64,000 nucleotides of DNA from Billgrantia ethanolica (GTDB taxonomy: Bacteria > Pseudomonadota > Gammaproteobacteria > Pseudomonadales > Halomonadaceae), in contig NZ_JABFTX010000005.1 in assembly GCF_021404305.1 (NCBI RefSeq), forward strand, positions 124,001 to 188,000, in the 5' to 3' direction. Shown here piece by piece: positions 44,236 to 52,403 of this stretch (position 1 is its first letter; every line of letters starts with the position of its first letter). Both the position numbers and the translations under genes were made by a program. The notes under the pieces were generated by a model that saw nothing but the letters and a program-made list of their open reading frames with translations, made no database searches and had not been told where the DNA came from.

Positions 44236-44304
44236 AGGTCGGCCGAGGCCGATTGTCTGCAATCCCTGCATGACATTTTCAGCCCGCCGCTCGGCGGGCT
44301 TTTT
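44236..44304 (+). ncRNA. Possible small RNA ending in a strong terminator
   Basis: A plus-strand transcript is suggested by a GATAAT -10-like box at 44224-44229 and an intrinsic terminator at 44281-44304, with no coding gene on that strand to explain it. The -35 region is weak. No match to a known RNA family was recognised. Confidence 0.25.
44281..44304 (+). terminator. Intrinsic terminator on the plus strand
   Basis: AGCCCGCCG-CT-CGGCGGGCT is a nine-pair stem followed by TTTT. On the minus strand no U-tract follows, so it works only for a plus-strand transcript. Confidence 0.7.
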
Positions 44305-44320
44305 ACTGCATGGGACTTTA

Positions 44321-44365
44321 CATGCGCGTGGGACTGTCATGCGCGTGGGACTGTCATGCGCGTGG
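44321..44365. repeat. 17-bp tandem repeat, 2.6 copies
   Basis: CATGCGCGTGGGACTGT occurs at 44321-44337 and 44338-44354, followed by a partial copy CATGCGCGTGG at 44355-44365. It lies right after the plus-strand terminator and before the minus-strand gene end. It is too short for a CRISPR array and has no spacers. Confidence 0.75.
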
Positions 44366-44381
44366 AGAGCCGAATGGCCGA

Positions 44382-44771
44382 TCAGCTCTTGGGCTTGTCG
44401 TCGCGCACCTCGAAATCCCCTTCCAGCAATTCAGGCTCGCTACCGCGATAGTGGGCTTCGCCGGAGTAGGTCTCTCGAGTGTGGGTCTCGTGATAGTGGT
44501 AACCGCTGCCGGCTTCCCTGGCTTGCTCGGCGCGTAGCTGTTCAAGGCGCTTCTTCATGCGGTAGCGCACGATCGGCAGCATGGCCCAGCCGAGCAGCAG
44601 GAAGAACAGACCAAGCACGGTGCCGACGATCAGCAGCACGCCGAACAGCAGCCAGGTCAGGATCAGCTTGAGTCCGCTCAAGGGGCCGCGAGGAGACTGG
44701 CTGGCACGGGTGCGCCACTGCTGGGCGGCCTGCCAGGCGGCGTTGCGGCGTAGATCGTTGGGGTCGAACAT
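44382..44771 (-). CDS. Small membrane protein of unknown function
   Basis: A 129-residue protein with one long hydrophobic region (about 33-70, possibly two segments) and a soluble, charged C-terminus rich in His, Tyr and Glu (YHYHETHTRETYSGEAHY). GGAG precedes the ATG at 44771. No family is recognised. It stands alone, upstream of no obvious operon partner. Confidence 0.6.
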   Translation of the reverse strand: MFDPNDLRRNAAWQAAQQWRTRASQSPRGPLSGLKLILTWLLFGVLLIVGTVLGLFFLLLGWAMLPIVRYRMKKRLEQLRAEQAREAGSGYHYHETHTRETYSGEAHYRGSEPELLEGDFEVRDDKPKS

Positions 44772-44863
44772 GATCATCTCCGGGCGGATTGGTTCCGCCT
44801 CACGGGTGTGGTCGGTATCTCTTGGAGACCGCGACACGACAAACGTTCCTGGGCCTCAGGCTA

Positions 44864-45175
44864 TCACAGCCATAGCCGCCACAGGGCGGCGGTCACGATA
44901 CCGGCAGCGATTGCCGCCAGCGCTTTCTGCGTCGCCAGCATCATGCCGAGCGTGGCCACCAGCGCCAGGCGGGCGCCCCAGTCGCCCTGTACCGCCATCG
45001 GCGTGATCACTGCCACCAGCACCGAGCCGGCCATGGCATTGATGAACCGTTCCACCCTGGGGCCGATGGGTACCCGCGACATCACGAACACGCCGCCGGC
45101 GCGGGTCAGGTAGGTGACCAGTGCCATGATGAAAATGGCCGCCAGCGCCCCCGCGGCGGTAGCTGGCAGGCTCAT
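44864..45175 (-). CDS. azlD: AzlD-family branched-chain amino acid exporter subunit
   Basis: A 103-residue, three- to four-segment membrane protein with LVTYLTRAGGVF near 20-31, typical of AzlD. It is the small partner of AzlC, and together they export branched-chain amino acids or analogues. It overlaps azlC by four bases (ATGA). Confidence 0.85.
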   Translation of the reverse strand: MSLPATAAGALAAIFIMALVTYLTRAGGVFVMSRVPIGPRVERFINAMAGSVLVAVITPMAVQGDWGARLALVATLGMMLATQKALAAIAAGIVTAALWRLWL

Positions 45176-45891
45176 GCAGTCGCCTCCCGGGTTGGCCTGG
45201 CGGGCACCATCAGGCCGACCAGCCCGCCGGCCAGGGCGCCGACGATGACGTGGGAGTGCGGCGGCAGCCAGACCATGGCGGCCAGGGCCGCCAGGGCGGC
45301 GGCACCCCAGGGGGCGAGCATGGAGAGATCACGGCGCCCACCCAGCAGCATGGCCAGGAGGAAGCAGCCCATGATCACGTCGAGGCCGAAGCGCTCGGGC
45401 TCTGCGATGCCGCTACCGAAGATCACGCCGAGCAGCGTGCCCGCCAGCCAGGTCAGCCACAGGGCGATGCCGCCGCCCACCAGCATGCCGACGTTGGTCT
45501 CGCCGCGCTGACGGTCGGCCACCGCCATGGCCCAATTGGAGTCGCTCATCACTACCAGGCTGCCGTAGCGTTGAGCCGGGGGCAGGTGGGCCAGCCAGGG
45601 CTGGATGGCGGCCCCCATCAGCAGATGGCGGGCATTGATGGCGAAGGTGGTGGCGATCAGCGGCAGCAGCGGGATCTCCGGCCCCCACAGCTCCAGGGCG
45701 GCGAACTGCGAGGCGCCGGCGAACACCAGCGCGCTCATCAGCATGGCTTCGAACCCCGACAGCCCGCGCGCCAGGGCGGCCACACCGAAGGCCAGGCCGA
45801 AGATCACCACGAACAGCGACAGCGGCGCCATGCGCCGGATGCCGACGAGAATGCCGGCGAGATCGAGTTGTGCGCCGGGACGGTCGTTCAT
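45172..45891 (-). CDS. azlC: AzlC-family branched-chain amino acid exporter subunit
   Basis: A 239-residue membrane protein. FGVAALARGLSGFEAMLMSALVFAGASQF near 36-64 and NARHLLMGAA near 85-94 are AzlC hallmarks. The ATG at 45891 overlaps the stop of the flavin monooxygenase gene by four bases; longer upstream frame is the shadow of that gene. It acts with AzlD. Confidence 0.88.
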   Translation of the reverse strand: MNDRPGAQLDLAGILVGIRRMAPLSLFVVIFGLAFGVAALARGLSGFEAMLMSALVFAGASQFAALELWGPEIPLLPLIATTFAINARHLLMGAAIQPWLAHLPPAQRYGSLVVMSDSNWAMAVADRQRGETNVGMLVGGGIALWLTWLAGTLLGVIFGSGIAEPERFGLDVIMGCFLLAMLLGGRRDLSMLAPWGAAALAALAAMVWLPPHSHVIVGALAGGLVGLMVPARPTREATA

Positions 45892-46883
45892 GCCCGCCAC
45901 ACCTCGGCGACGACCTCGTAGCTGTGCAGTCGATCCGCGCTGGCAAATGTATCGGTATTGAGCATCAGCTCGTCGGCGCCGGTCAGTTCTAGGAAGCGCT
46001 CGAGGCCCGTCCGTACGGTTTCGGGCCCGCCGATCACCGACGCACCCAGGAACTGCTCGACCTGAACCCGCTCCATGGGCGTCCAGTCGAGGGTCTCGAC
46101 CGGCGGCAACGCGCGGGTGCGCTTGCCCCGTATCATGCCGAGAAACTTCTGGCGGGCGGTGGAGGCGAGGAACTCTGCTCGCTCGTCGCTCTCGGCAGCG
46201 ATCACCGGCAGGCCCACCATGGCGTAGGGCCGTTCGAGCAGGGCCGAGGGGCGGAAGTTGTCGCGATAGAGGCGCAGCGCCTCGTGCAAATAGCCTGGGG
46301 CGAACTGGGCGGCGAAGGCGAACGGCAGCCCCTCGCGGGCGGCCAATTGGGCGCTGTAGCCGCTGGAGCCGAGCAGCCAGAGCGGCACCCTGGTGCCCTG
46401 GCCGGGAACCGCGCGCACGCGCTGCTCGGGGCGCTCGTCGTCGAGGAAACCCTGCAGCTCGGCGAGCAGCTCGGGGAAGTTCTCGGCCCCGGCGTAGGGG
46501 TCGCGGCGCAGCGCTGCCATGGTGGCGGCATCGGAGCCGGGCGCACGGCCCAGGCCCAGGTCGATGCGGCCCGGGTAGAGGGTCTCGAGGGTGCCGAACT
46601 GCTCGGCGATCACCAGCGGCGCATGGTTGGGCAGCATGATGCCGCCGCTGCCCACGCGGATGCGTGAGGTGGCACCGGCGATGTGGCCGATCAGCACTGC
46701 GGTGGCGGCGCTGGCGATGCCGTCGAGGCTGTGATGCTCGGCCAGCCAGTAACGGGTGAAACCGAGACGCTCGGTCAACTGGGCCAGGGCCACGCTTTCG
46801 GCGAAGCTGTCGGCGATGGTGCCGCCTTGGCGAATGGGCGCCAGGTCGAGCACGGACAGTGGCGTCCGGGAGAGTCGGGACAT
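45888..46883 (-). CDS. Luciferase-like flavin monooxygenase (YhbW type)
   Basis: A 331-residue bacterial-luciferase-family (LLM) protein of the LuxA-like MsnO8/YhbW group. SVLDLAPIRQGG near 10-21, YWLAEHHSLDGIASAATAVLIGHIAG near 45-70 (quoted in part) and LGLGRAPGSD near 108-117 are characteristic. A reduced FMN substrate is expected from a partner reductase not seen here. It is translationally coupled to azlCD, so the three may handle a toxic or excreted metabolite. Confidence 0.85.
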   Translation of the reverse strand: MSRLSRTPLSVLDLAPIRQGGTIADSFAESVALAQLTERLGFTRYWLAEHHSLDGIASAATAVLIGHIAGATSRIRVGSGGIMLPNHAPLVIAEQFGTLETLYPGRIDLGLGRAPGSDAATMAALRRDPYAGAENFPELLAELQGFLDDERPEQRVRAVPGQGTRVPLWLLGSSGYSAQLAAREGLPFAFAAQFAPGYLHEALRLYRDNFRPSALLERPYAMVGLPVIAAESDERAEFLASTARQKFLGMIRGKRTRALPPVETLDWTPMERVQVEQFLGASVIGGPETVRTGLERFLELTGADELMLNTDTFASADRLHSYEVVAEVWRA

Positions 46884-47054
46884 GATGGCACTCGAAAAAA
46901 ATGTTTAGCCTGCTTGGTTTTCCTAGAATCCTCTTCTCCGTGCCCCGATGCAATGCCCAAACGCCGGAAGTGAGGCAGACCGAGGGAGGATGGTGTGCCG
47001 CTGCGGTCGGGCTGCTAGCATGAGAAGCCCCAAGGACGACTAAGGGAATTCTGT
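46884..47054. other. Divergent gap before the BCCT gene
   Basis: 171 bases with an A-rich patch (AAAAAAATG at about 46896) near the monooxygenase start and no clear operators. TAAGGGA gives the BCCT gene a Shine-Dalgarno. Nothing else was recognised. Confidence 0.3.
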
Positions 47055-48689
47055 ATGGCCAACCATGGAGGGCAGCGGGTCTTCATCGTCTCGGCCCTGA
47101 TCATCCTGACGCTGGTGGCCGCCGGCGCCAGCTTTCCGGAGGCTTTCGCCAATGCCGCGGATGCCGCTCTCGCCGGGGTCACCCGGCTGTTCGGCTGGTT
47201 CTATCTCATCTCGGTGTTCGGCTTCGTCCTCTTCCTGCTGGCGCTGGCCTTCAGCAAGTACGGCAAGATCCGCCTGGGGCCCCAGGACAGCACGCCGAGT
47301 TTCAGCTTCTTCTCCTGGGTCAGCATGCTGCTGGCGGCAGGCTTCGGCGTGGGGCTGGTGTTCTACGGCATGGCCGAGCCGATGTTCCACTACATCGAGC
47401 CGCCCTACGGCGACGTGCCGGCGGAAACCACCGAGGCGGCGCGCTATGCCATCCAGTACAGCTACTTCAACTGGGGCGTACACCAGTGGGCCGCCTTCTC
47501 GGTGGTCGGCCTGATCATCGCCTATTTCCAGTTCCGCAAGGGGCAGGCCGGGCTGGTCTCCTCGGTGCTGTCGTCGATCTCGGCGAAGTATCCCCGGGTT
47601 CGTCCCTATGCGCCGACCCTGGACGTGTTCGCGGTGGTGGCCACGGTGATGGGGGTGGCCACTTCGCTGGGCCTGGGCGTGCTGCAGCTCAATGGCGGCT
47701 TCAACGCCGTGTTCGGTCTGCCCGAGAGCGTGCTGTGGCAGTTCGTCATCCTGTTCGTGATGTTCCTGGCCTACATGGCCTCCACCTGGTCGGGGCTGGA
47801 CAAGGGCATCCGGCGGCTCTCCAACCTCAACATGATTCTGTGCATCGGACTGATGCTCTACGTGCTGATCACCGGGCCCACGGTGATGATCCTGGAGACC
47901 ATCACGCTCGGCATCGGCGACTACCTGCAGAACTTCATCGGCATGAGCCTGCGTATCTCGCCCTTCACCGACAACACCTGGGCGGCCAACTGGACGGTCT
48001 TCTACTGGGCCTGGGTGATCGCCTGGTCGCCCTTCGTCGGCACCTTCGTCGCCCGGGTCTCGCGTGGCCGTACCATCAAGCAGTACGTGTTCGGCGTGCT
48101 GATCGTGCCGCCGCTGCTGGCCTGCCTGTGGATCGGTGTATTCGGCGGCGCTGCGCTGCACATGGAGCTGGCCGGTGACGCCGGCCTGGCGGCGGCCACC
48201 GAGGCCAACATCACCGTGGCGCTGTTCGAGATGTTCGAGCGGATGCCCTACAGCGGTGTGCTGTCAGTGATCGCTATGCTGCTGATCTTCATTTTCCTGG
48301 TTACCTCGGCCGACTCGGCGTCCTACATCGTGGCCCAGATGACCGACAACGGTTCGATCAATCCGCCGCTGTTCAAGCGGGTGATCTGGGGCGTGCTGAT
48401 CGCCGCCATCTGCCTCACCTTGATTGCCGCCGGCGGGCTGACCGGGCTGCAGTCCGCCGCGGTACTCTCGGCGCTGCCGTTCACCTTCATCCTCTACGGC
48501 ATGATCTTGGTGCTGATCCGCGAGCTGCGCGCCGACCGTCAGGCCATGCTGACCCAGCTCTACCGCCGTCATGGCGAGACCCCGGTGGGTGCCGACGCCT
48601 TCGAGGCCGAGGCGTTGGGCGAGCAGGAGCGCCTGCGGCGGGCACCCAACGTGGTCAACCGGCGCATTCATCGGCGCGAGGGAGGCTAG
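47055..48689 (+). CDS. BCCT-family betaine/choline/carnitine transporter
   Basis: A 544-residue inner-membrane protein with 12 hydrophobic segments. The Trp-rich signature WTVFYWAWVIAWSPFVG is near 315-331, with FGVGLVFYGMAEPM near 97-110. Such proteins take up glycine betaine or related compounds by Na+ or H+ coupling and serve osmoprotection in halophiles. The short C-terminal tail (about 60 residues) is charged. The exact substrate is not clear; choline or dimethylglycine is possible. Confidence 0.9.
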   Translation: MANHGGQRVFIVSALIILTLVAAGASFPEAFANAADAALAGVTRLFGWFYLISVFGFVLFLLALAFSKYGKIRLGPQDSTPSFSFFSWVSMLLAAGFGVGLVFYGMAEPMFHYIEPPYGDVPAETTEAARYAIQYSYFNWGVHQWAAFSVVGLIIAYFQFRKGQAGLVSSVLSSISAKYPRVRPYAPTLDVFAVVATVMGVATSLGLGVLQLNGGFNAVFGLPESVLWQFVILFVMFLAYMASTWSGLDKGIRRLSNLNMILCIGLMLYVLITGPTVMILETITLGIGDYLQNFIGMSLRISPFTDNTWAANWTVFYWAWVIAWSPFVGTFVARVSRGRTIKQYVFGVLIVPPLLACLWIGVFGGAALHMELAGDAGLAAATEANITVALFEMFERMPYSGVLSVIAMLLIFIFLVTSADSASYIVAQMTDNGSINPPLFKRVIWGVLIAAICLTLIAAGGLTGLQSAAVLSALPFTFILYGMILVLIRELRADRQAMLTQLYRRHGETPVGADAFEAEALGEQERLRRAPNVVNRRIHRREGG

Positions 48690-48755
48690 ATGGTTGACAG
48701 CGGCGGTAGCCAGGCGTGGTGACAGGTCGTAAGCTTGAGAAAGAAACGGTATCGG

Positions 48756-48941
48756 ATGCCTACCATGTCTCTCATTGGCTCACGCCAACGTTCGCTACAG
48801 CGCGGCGCCACCCGGCGTCGCCAGCCGCGTCGCCGCTCCTCGGGCGGCTTCGACCGCTGGCTCGACCGCGCGGTGGACGTCGCCGTGATCACGGCCCTGG
48901 CGGTGGGGGGCGTGGCGCTGCTCCTTCATCTGTTTCTCTGA
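48756..48941 (+). CDS. Short protein with a C-terminal membrane segment
   Basis: A 61-residue protein. The first half is Arg/Ser-rich (RQRSLQRGATRRRQPRRRSS) and the second has one hydrophobic helix ending VALLLHLFL. The start is uncertain; ATGs at 48756 and 48765 are candidates and no strong Shine-Dalgarno is present. It lies between the BCCT gene and the extensin-like gene. Confidence 0.4.
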   Translation: MPTMSLIGSRQRSLQRGATRRRQPRRRSSGGFDRWLDRAVDVAVITALAVGGVALLLHLFL

Positions 48942-48953
48942 CGATGAGGTGAG

Positions 48954-49652
48954 ATGCGTTTTCTGCTTGTCCTGATCGTGCTGATTGGCGTGGCTGCGGC
49001 CGCCTGGTGGCAGTTCGAGGAGCGTATCCCTCGCCACTGGCACCCTTGGGCGCCGCTGCACGTCGACGACCCCCTGACCCCGGTGACCAAGTGGAAGCTG
49101 CATCGCCTGGCCGAGGATCGCGAAGGCTGTCTGGCGGCACTGGCAACGGCGCCCGAGGGCGCGCTGCGCATGACCCCGCTCGACGATCACGAACCGGTGA
49201 GCGGCTGCCCGCTGGAAAACGTGGTGCGTGTGCATGGCAGCGAGGTCGAGTTCAACGCCAGCTTCGTGGCGCGCTGCCCGCTGGCGCTGGCCTGGGTGAT
49301 GTACGAGCGGCAGCGTCTGCAGCCTGCCGCCGAGGCCCACTTCGATGTGCGTGTGGCGCGGGTCGAACATTTCGGCAGCTTTGCCTGTCGTAACGTCTAC
49401 GGTCGCGAGAGCGGACGCCTCAGTGAGCATGCCACCGCGGAGGCGCTCGACGTGGCGGCATTCCACCTGGCCGATGGGCGACGTATCACGCTGCTCGACC
49501 ACTGGGACGACGAGGATGCGCGGGGAGACTTCCTGCGCGATGCGCGTGACGGCGCCTGCGACCTGTTCGGTAACGTGCTGGGGCCGAAGTACAATCGCGC
49601 CCATGCCGATCACTTCCACTTCGGCATGCGCGGCTTTCGCCTGTGCCGCTGA
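48954..49652 (+). CDS. Extensin-like secreted protein
   Basis: A 232-residue protein with an N-terminal membrane anchor (about 2-18) and the extensin-like domain. Cysteines occur in EGCLAALA, SGCPLE and ARCPLA, with FGSFACRNVYGR, TAEALDVAAFHLADGRRI and AHADHFHFGMRGFRLC in the C-terminal half. The domain resembles D-Ala-D-Ala carboxypeptidase folds, so a cell-wall role is likely. The H-x-H-F pattern near the end suits a metal site. It is the first of a plus-strand group leading to telA. Confidence 0.8.
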   Translation: MRFLLVLIVLIGVAAAAWWQFEERIPRHWHPWAPLHVDDPLTPVTKWKLHRLAEDREGCLAALATAPEGALRMTPLDDHEPVSGCPLENVVRVHGSEVEFNASFVARCPLALAWVMYERQRLQPAAEAHFDVRVARVEHFGSFACRNVYGRESGRLSEHATAEALDVAAFHLADGRRITLLDHWDDEDARGDFLRDARDGACDLFGNVLGPKYNRAHADHFHFGMRGFRLCR

Positions 49653-49724
49653 GGCCGTCAGGCTCGCGCCGCGTCGCCGGCCCCCGTACACTCAGATGCA
49701 TCTACCCGCTGGCGCACGAGGCTT

Positions 49725-50672
49725 ATGCTGGGATTTCTGCAGGGATTCGCTTACGGGCTGTTCGTCACCTGCCTGCCGTGGTGTCTGGTCGGGTTGGCCA
49801 ACCCGCGGCTGGCGGTGCCCACCGACAACCCCAATCGCTTCCAGGTACTGTTTCGCTACTGCCTGCTGGTGCCGTTCATCAGCATGGTGCTGTGGCTGAC
49901 CTCGCTGTGGGGCGGCTTTGGCCCCAGCCTGAGCGGCTGGTTGGCCGGGCTGGTGGCGGTCGCGGTGGCGCTGCCCGTGGAACGGGGCTGGCGTCGCTGG
50001 CGCAGTCGGCGACATCAGCGGCGCCTGCAGGAGCGGCTCGCGGCAGAGGCCGAGCGTCAACGCGCCGACCGTGAGCGTGCGGCCCGGGAAGCGGGGGTGG
50101 CCGAGCTCGACCCGGCCCGACCGCCGGTGGGGGCCGATGAGCTGACCCTGGCACTGTGTCGGGTCAAGCAGCAGCTACTCGACGTCAGGCGCGGCGACCT
50201 GGCAAGCCAGGTCGACCGTTTCTATACCCGCTATACCCATGTGATGGAACTGCTCGCCGCCCGTTTCGACAAGAGCGAGCTGGCCTTCGAGCGCTCGCGC
50301 AGTCTGATCACCGAGGTCTGCCTCGGGGCGGTGGACACCTTCACCTCCATGGCGGCCCAGGCGCGGGGGGTGATGGGGCTGGATGACGCATACGTGCGCC
50401 GCCGCCTGACCCAGGAGGGCAGCCAGCTCTCCGTCGAGGAGCGCATCGCGCTCAAGCGCCGCCTGGAGCTGATCGAGGAGACCGACCGGCGCCTGCGACG
50501 CCTGGTGGCGCGCAACGAGTCGGCGCTGACCCTGCTCGACGATACCGCAGTGGCCCTGGCGCGGGTCGAGACCGGGCGACCCCAGGCGTCGCTTGCCACC
50601 GACCGGGCGCTGGAAGAGTTGCGTCGCTTCATCGAGGGGGCAGAGCGCTACAGCCGCAGCGAACGTCGTTGA
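49725..50672 (+). CDS. Membrane protein with cytoplasmic coiled coil, unknown function
   Basis: A 315-residue protein with two hydrophobic segments near 5-25 and 50-85. The rest (about 88-315) is charged, helical and coiled-coil-like with many Arg and Glu. No family is recognised. It lies 78 bases before telA and in the same direction, and may be its membrane partner. Confidence 0.6.
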   Translation: MLGFLQGFAYGLFVTCLPWCLVGLANPRLAVPTDNPNRFQVLFRYCLLVPFISMVLWLTSLWGGFGPSLSGWLAGLVAVAVALPVERGWRRWRSRRHQRRLQERLAAEAERQRADRERAAREAGVAELDPARPPVGADELTLALCRVKQQLLDVRRGDLASQVDRFYTRYTHVMELLAARFDKSELAFERSRSLITEVCLGAVDTFTSMAAQARGVMGLDDAYVRRRLTQEGSQLSVEERIALKRRLELIEETDRRLRRLVARNESALTLLDDTAVALARVETGRPQASLATDRALEELRRFIEGAERYSRSERR

Positions 50673-50750
50673 ATGTATGCCCAGCCTGATCGCGCAGCGT
50701 CAGGAGCGGAATTGCTATGGTAGGGGAAAGGCCTGAATGGGGAAGTACTC

Positions 50751-51983
50751 ATGAAGCAGTCGTCTGAACGCGGCTCACCGCTCTCGCTGCCGCCGGTGGA
50801 GGAGATCGCCAGCGAACTCGAGGCGGTGGCGCCCGAGCCGAAGGATAGCGAGGAGATCGTCGTCGACGACCCTGAGCTGGAGCAACTGGCGAATGCCTTC
50901 GTCGACGACGTGCTGTCCAGCGAAGGCGCCGAGCTCGATCGCCAGCGTCGCGCGGTGGACGAGATGGGGCTCGAGCTGCAGCAGCAGGCGGCGCATCACA
51001 GCGAGATGCTGCAGGCGCCGCTGCGCAAGCTGGCACACCAGGGCGACGAGGGCGGCCCGGTGGCCAAGGCATTGATCGACCTGCGCGGCCACATGCAGGA
51101 GCTCGATCCGCACCAGCACCGCCTGGCCTCGGGGCCGTTCGACCGGCTACTGTCACGCATTCCGGGTGCCGGCAGCCGTGTTCAACGCTACTTCCGCAAG
51201 TTCGAAAATGCCCAGCAGGCGCTGGACGCCATCATCGCCGACCTGGAAGGCGGTCGCGACATGCTGCGCCGCGACAACATCACCCTCAGCGACGATCAGG
51301 AGAGCCTGCGTCAGCTGCTTGGTCGGCTGCAGCGGCAGATCGTCCTGGGTCGTCTGATCGACCAGCGTTTGATACAGGCCCTGGAGCGGCTGGGCGACGA
51401 TCACCCTCAGCGAACCTTCATTGAGGAGGAGCTGCTCTTCCCGCTGCGCCAGCGCATCGTCGATCTGCAGCAGCAGCAGGCGGTCAGCCAGCAGGGCGTG
51501 CTGGCGCTGGAAGTGATCATTCGCAACAACCGCGAACTGATTCGCGGCGTCGACCGGGCGATCCACGTTACCGTGTCGGCGCTGACGGTGGCGGTTGCGG
51601 TGGCTCTGGCCCTGGCCAATCAGCGCCTGGTGCTGGATCGGGTGGAGTCGCTCAATACCACGACCTCGGAGATGATTGCCGGAACGGGCAAGGCGCTGCG
51701 TCAGCAGGGGGTGGAGATCCAGACCCGTGCCGCCTCGGCCCAACTCGACATGCAGGCGCTGGAGCAGGCTTTCGATGACGTGCTGGGTGCCATCGACGAT
51801 CTGTCGCGCTATCGCCAGGAAGCGCTGCCCCAGCTCGACGCCCAGATCGACCGCCTGGCACAGCTGACGCACCAGGGTGGGGAGTCGATCGAGAGGCTGC
51901 AGCGCGGCAACGAGGTCCACTCCCAGGATGCGGAAGAGAAGAAGCAGCTGCCACCCAAGGACAAGGGCGAGAAAGAGGGCTAA
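50751..51983 (+). CDS. telA: TelA-family toxic anion resistance protein
   Basis: A 410-residue TelA/KlaA-type cytosolic protein. The hallmark RIPGAGSRVQRYFRKFENAQ near 139-158 and TVSALTVAVAVALALANQRLVLDRVESLNTTTSEMI near 274-309 (each quoted in part) fix the family, which is tied to tellurite and other stress resistance and sometimes cell-envelope control. Length is normal. It converges on a small helical gene, overlapping it by four bases. Confidence 0.9.
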   Translation: MKQSSERGSPLSLPPVEEIASELEAVAPEPKDSEEIVVDDPELEQLANAFVDDVLSSEGAELDRQRRAVDEMGLELQQQAAHHSEMLQAPLRKLAHQGDEGGPVAKALIDLRGHMQELDPHQHRLASGPFDRLLSRIPGAGSRVQRYFRKFENAQQALDAIIADLEGGRDMLRRDNITLSDDQESLRQLLGRLQRQIVLGRLIDQRLIQALERLGDDHPQRTFIEEELLFPLRQRIVDLQQQQAVSQQGVLALEVIIRNNRELIRGVDRAIHVTVSALTVAVAVALALANQRLVLDRVESLNTTTSEMIAGTGKALRQQGVEIQTRAASAQLDMQALEQAFDDVLGAIDDLSRYRQEALPQLDAQIDRLAQLTHQGGESIERLQRGNEVHSQDAEEKKQLPPKDKGEKEG

Positions 51984-52333
51984 GGCGAGCCACCTGGCGA
52001 TCGGGAGCCTGGGCTTTCCTCATCCGCTTCATTTACGTCCTTGGGCGGTGGCTCGTGGCGCTGAGCATCGCTCAGCGCCTTGCGTAACAGCTCCCAGGCG
52101 TCGTCGAACCCCTGCTGCAGCGAATCCCAGGCCGCCTCGCCGGCGTACTGCAACTCCTCGAGGCGGCGCTGGGTTTCGTCGCGACGCCGCTTGAGGCGCT
52201 CGATATCGTCCTGATAACGGTGCTGCGCCTCGGCGCTGGCCTTGCGTGCGCGGGCAACCAAGGCCTCGATCTCGGTGTTCCATTCGTCCAGTTGGGCCTT
52301 CATCTGCTCGACGAACTCGTCGCGTCTGCTCAT
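51980..52333 (-). CDS. Small coiled-coil protein
   Basis: A 117-residue soluble protein made almost entirely of charged helix (about 5-90, heptad-like), with an acidic Pro/Ser tail (PPPKDVNEADEESP). I do not recognise a family with confidence. It converges on telA with a four-base overlap. Confidence 0.6.
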   Translation of the reverse strand: MSRRDEFVEQMKAQLDEWNTEIEALVARARKASAEAQHRYQDDIERLKRRRDETQRRLEELQYAGEAAWDSLQQGFDDAWELLRKALSDAQRHEPPPKDVNEADEESPGSRSPGGSP

Positions 52334-52403
52334 ACGCTTGCTCCGCCTCCGGCTGGGTCTACTCTATCGATTCCATACTACCGGACCGGTTCCCCGGCAC
52401 TGC

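Larger units (their letters stand above)
44078..44381. other. Gap with terminator and short tandem repeat
   Basis: This 304-base gap holds no convincing protein. A GATAAT hexamer at 44224-44229 precedes a plus-strand terminator at 44281-44304, leaving about 70 bases that could be a small RNA. A 17-bp tandem repeat follows at 44321-44365. Confidence 0.45.

Noticed and set aside
44321..44365. CRISPR array
   Set aside because: The 17-bp units are directly adjacent with no spacers, there are only 2.6 copies and no cas genes.
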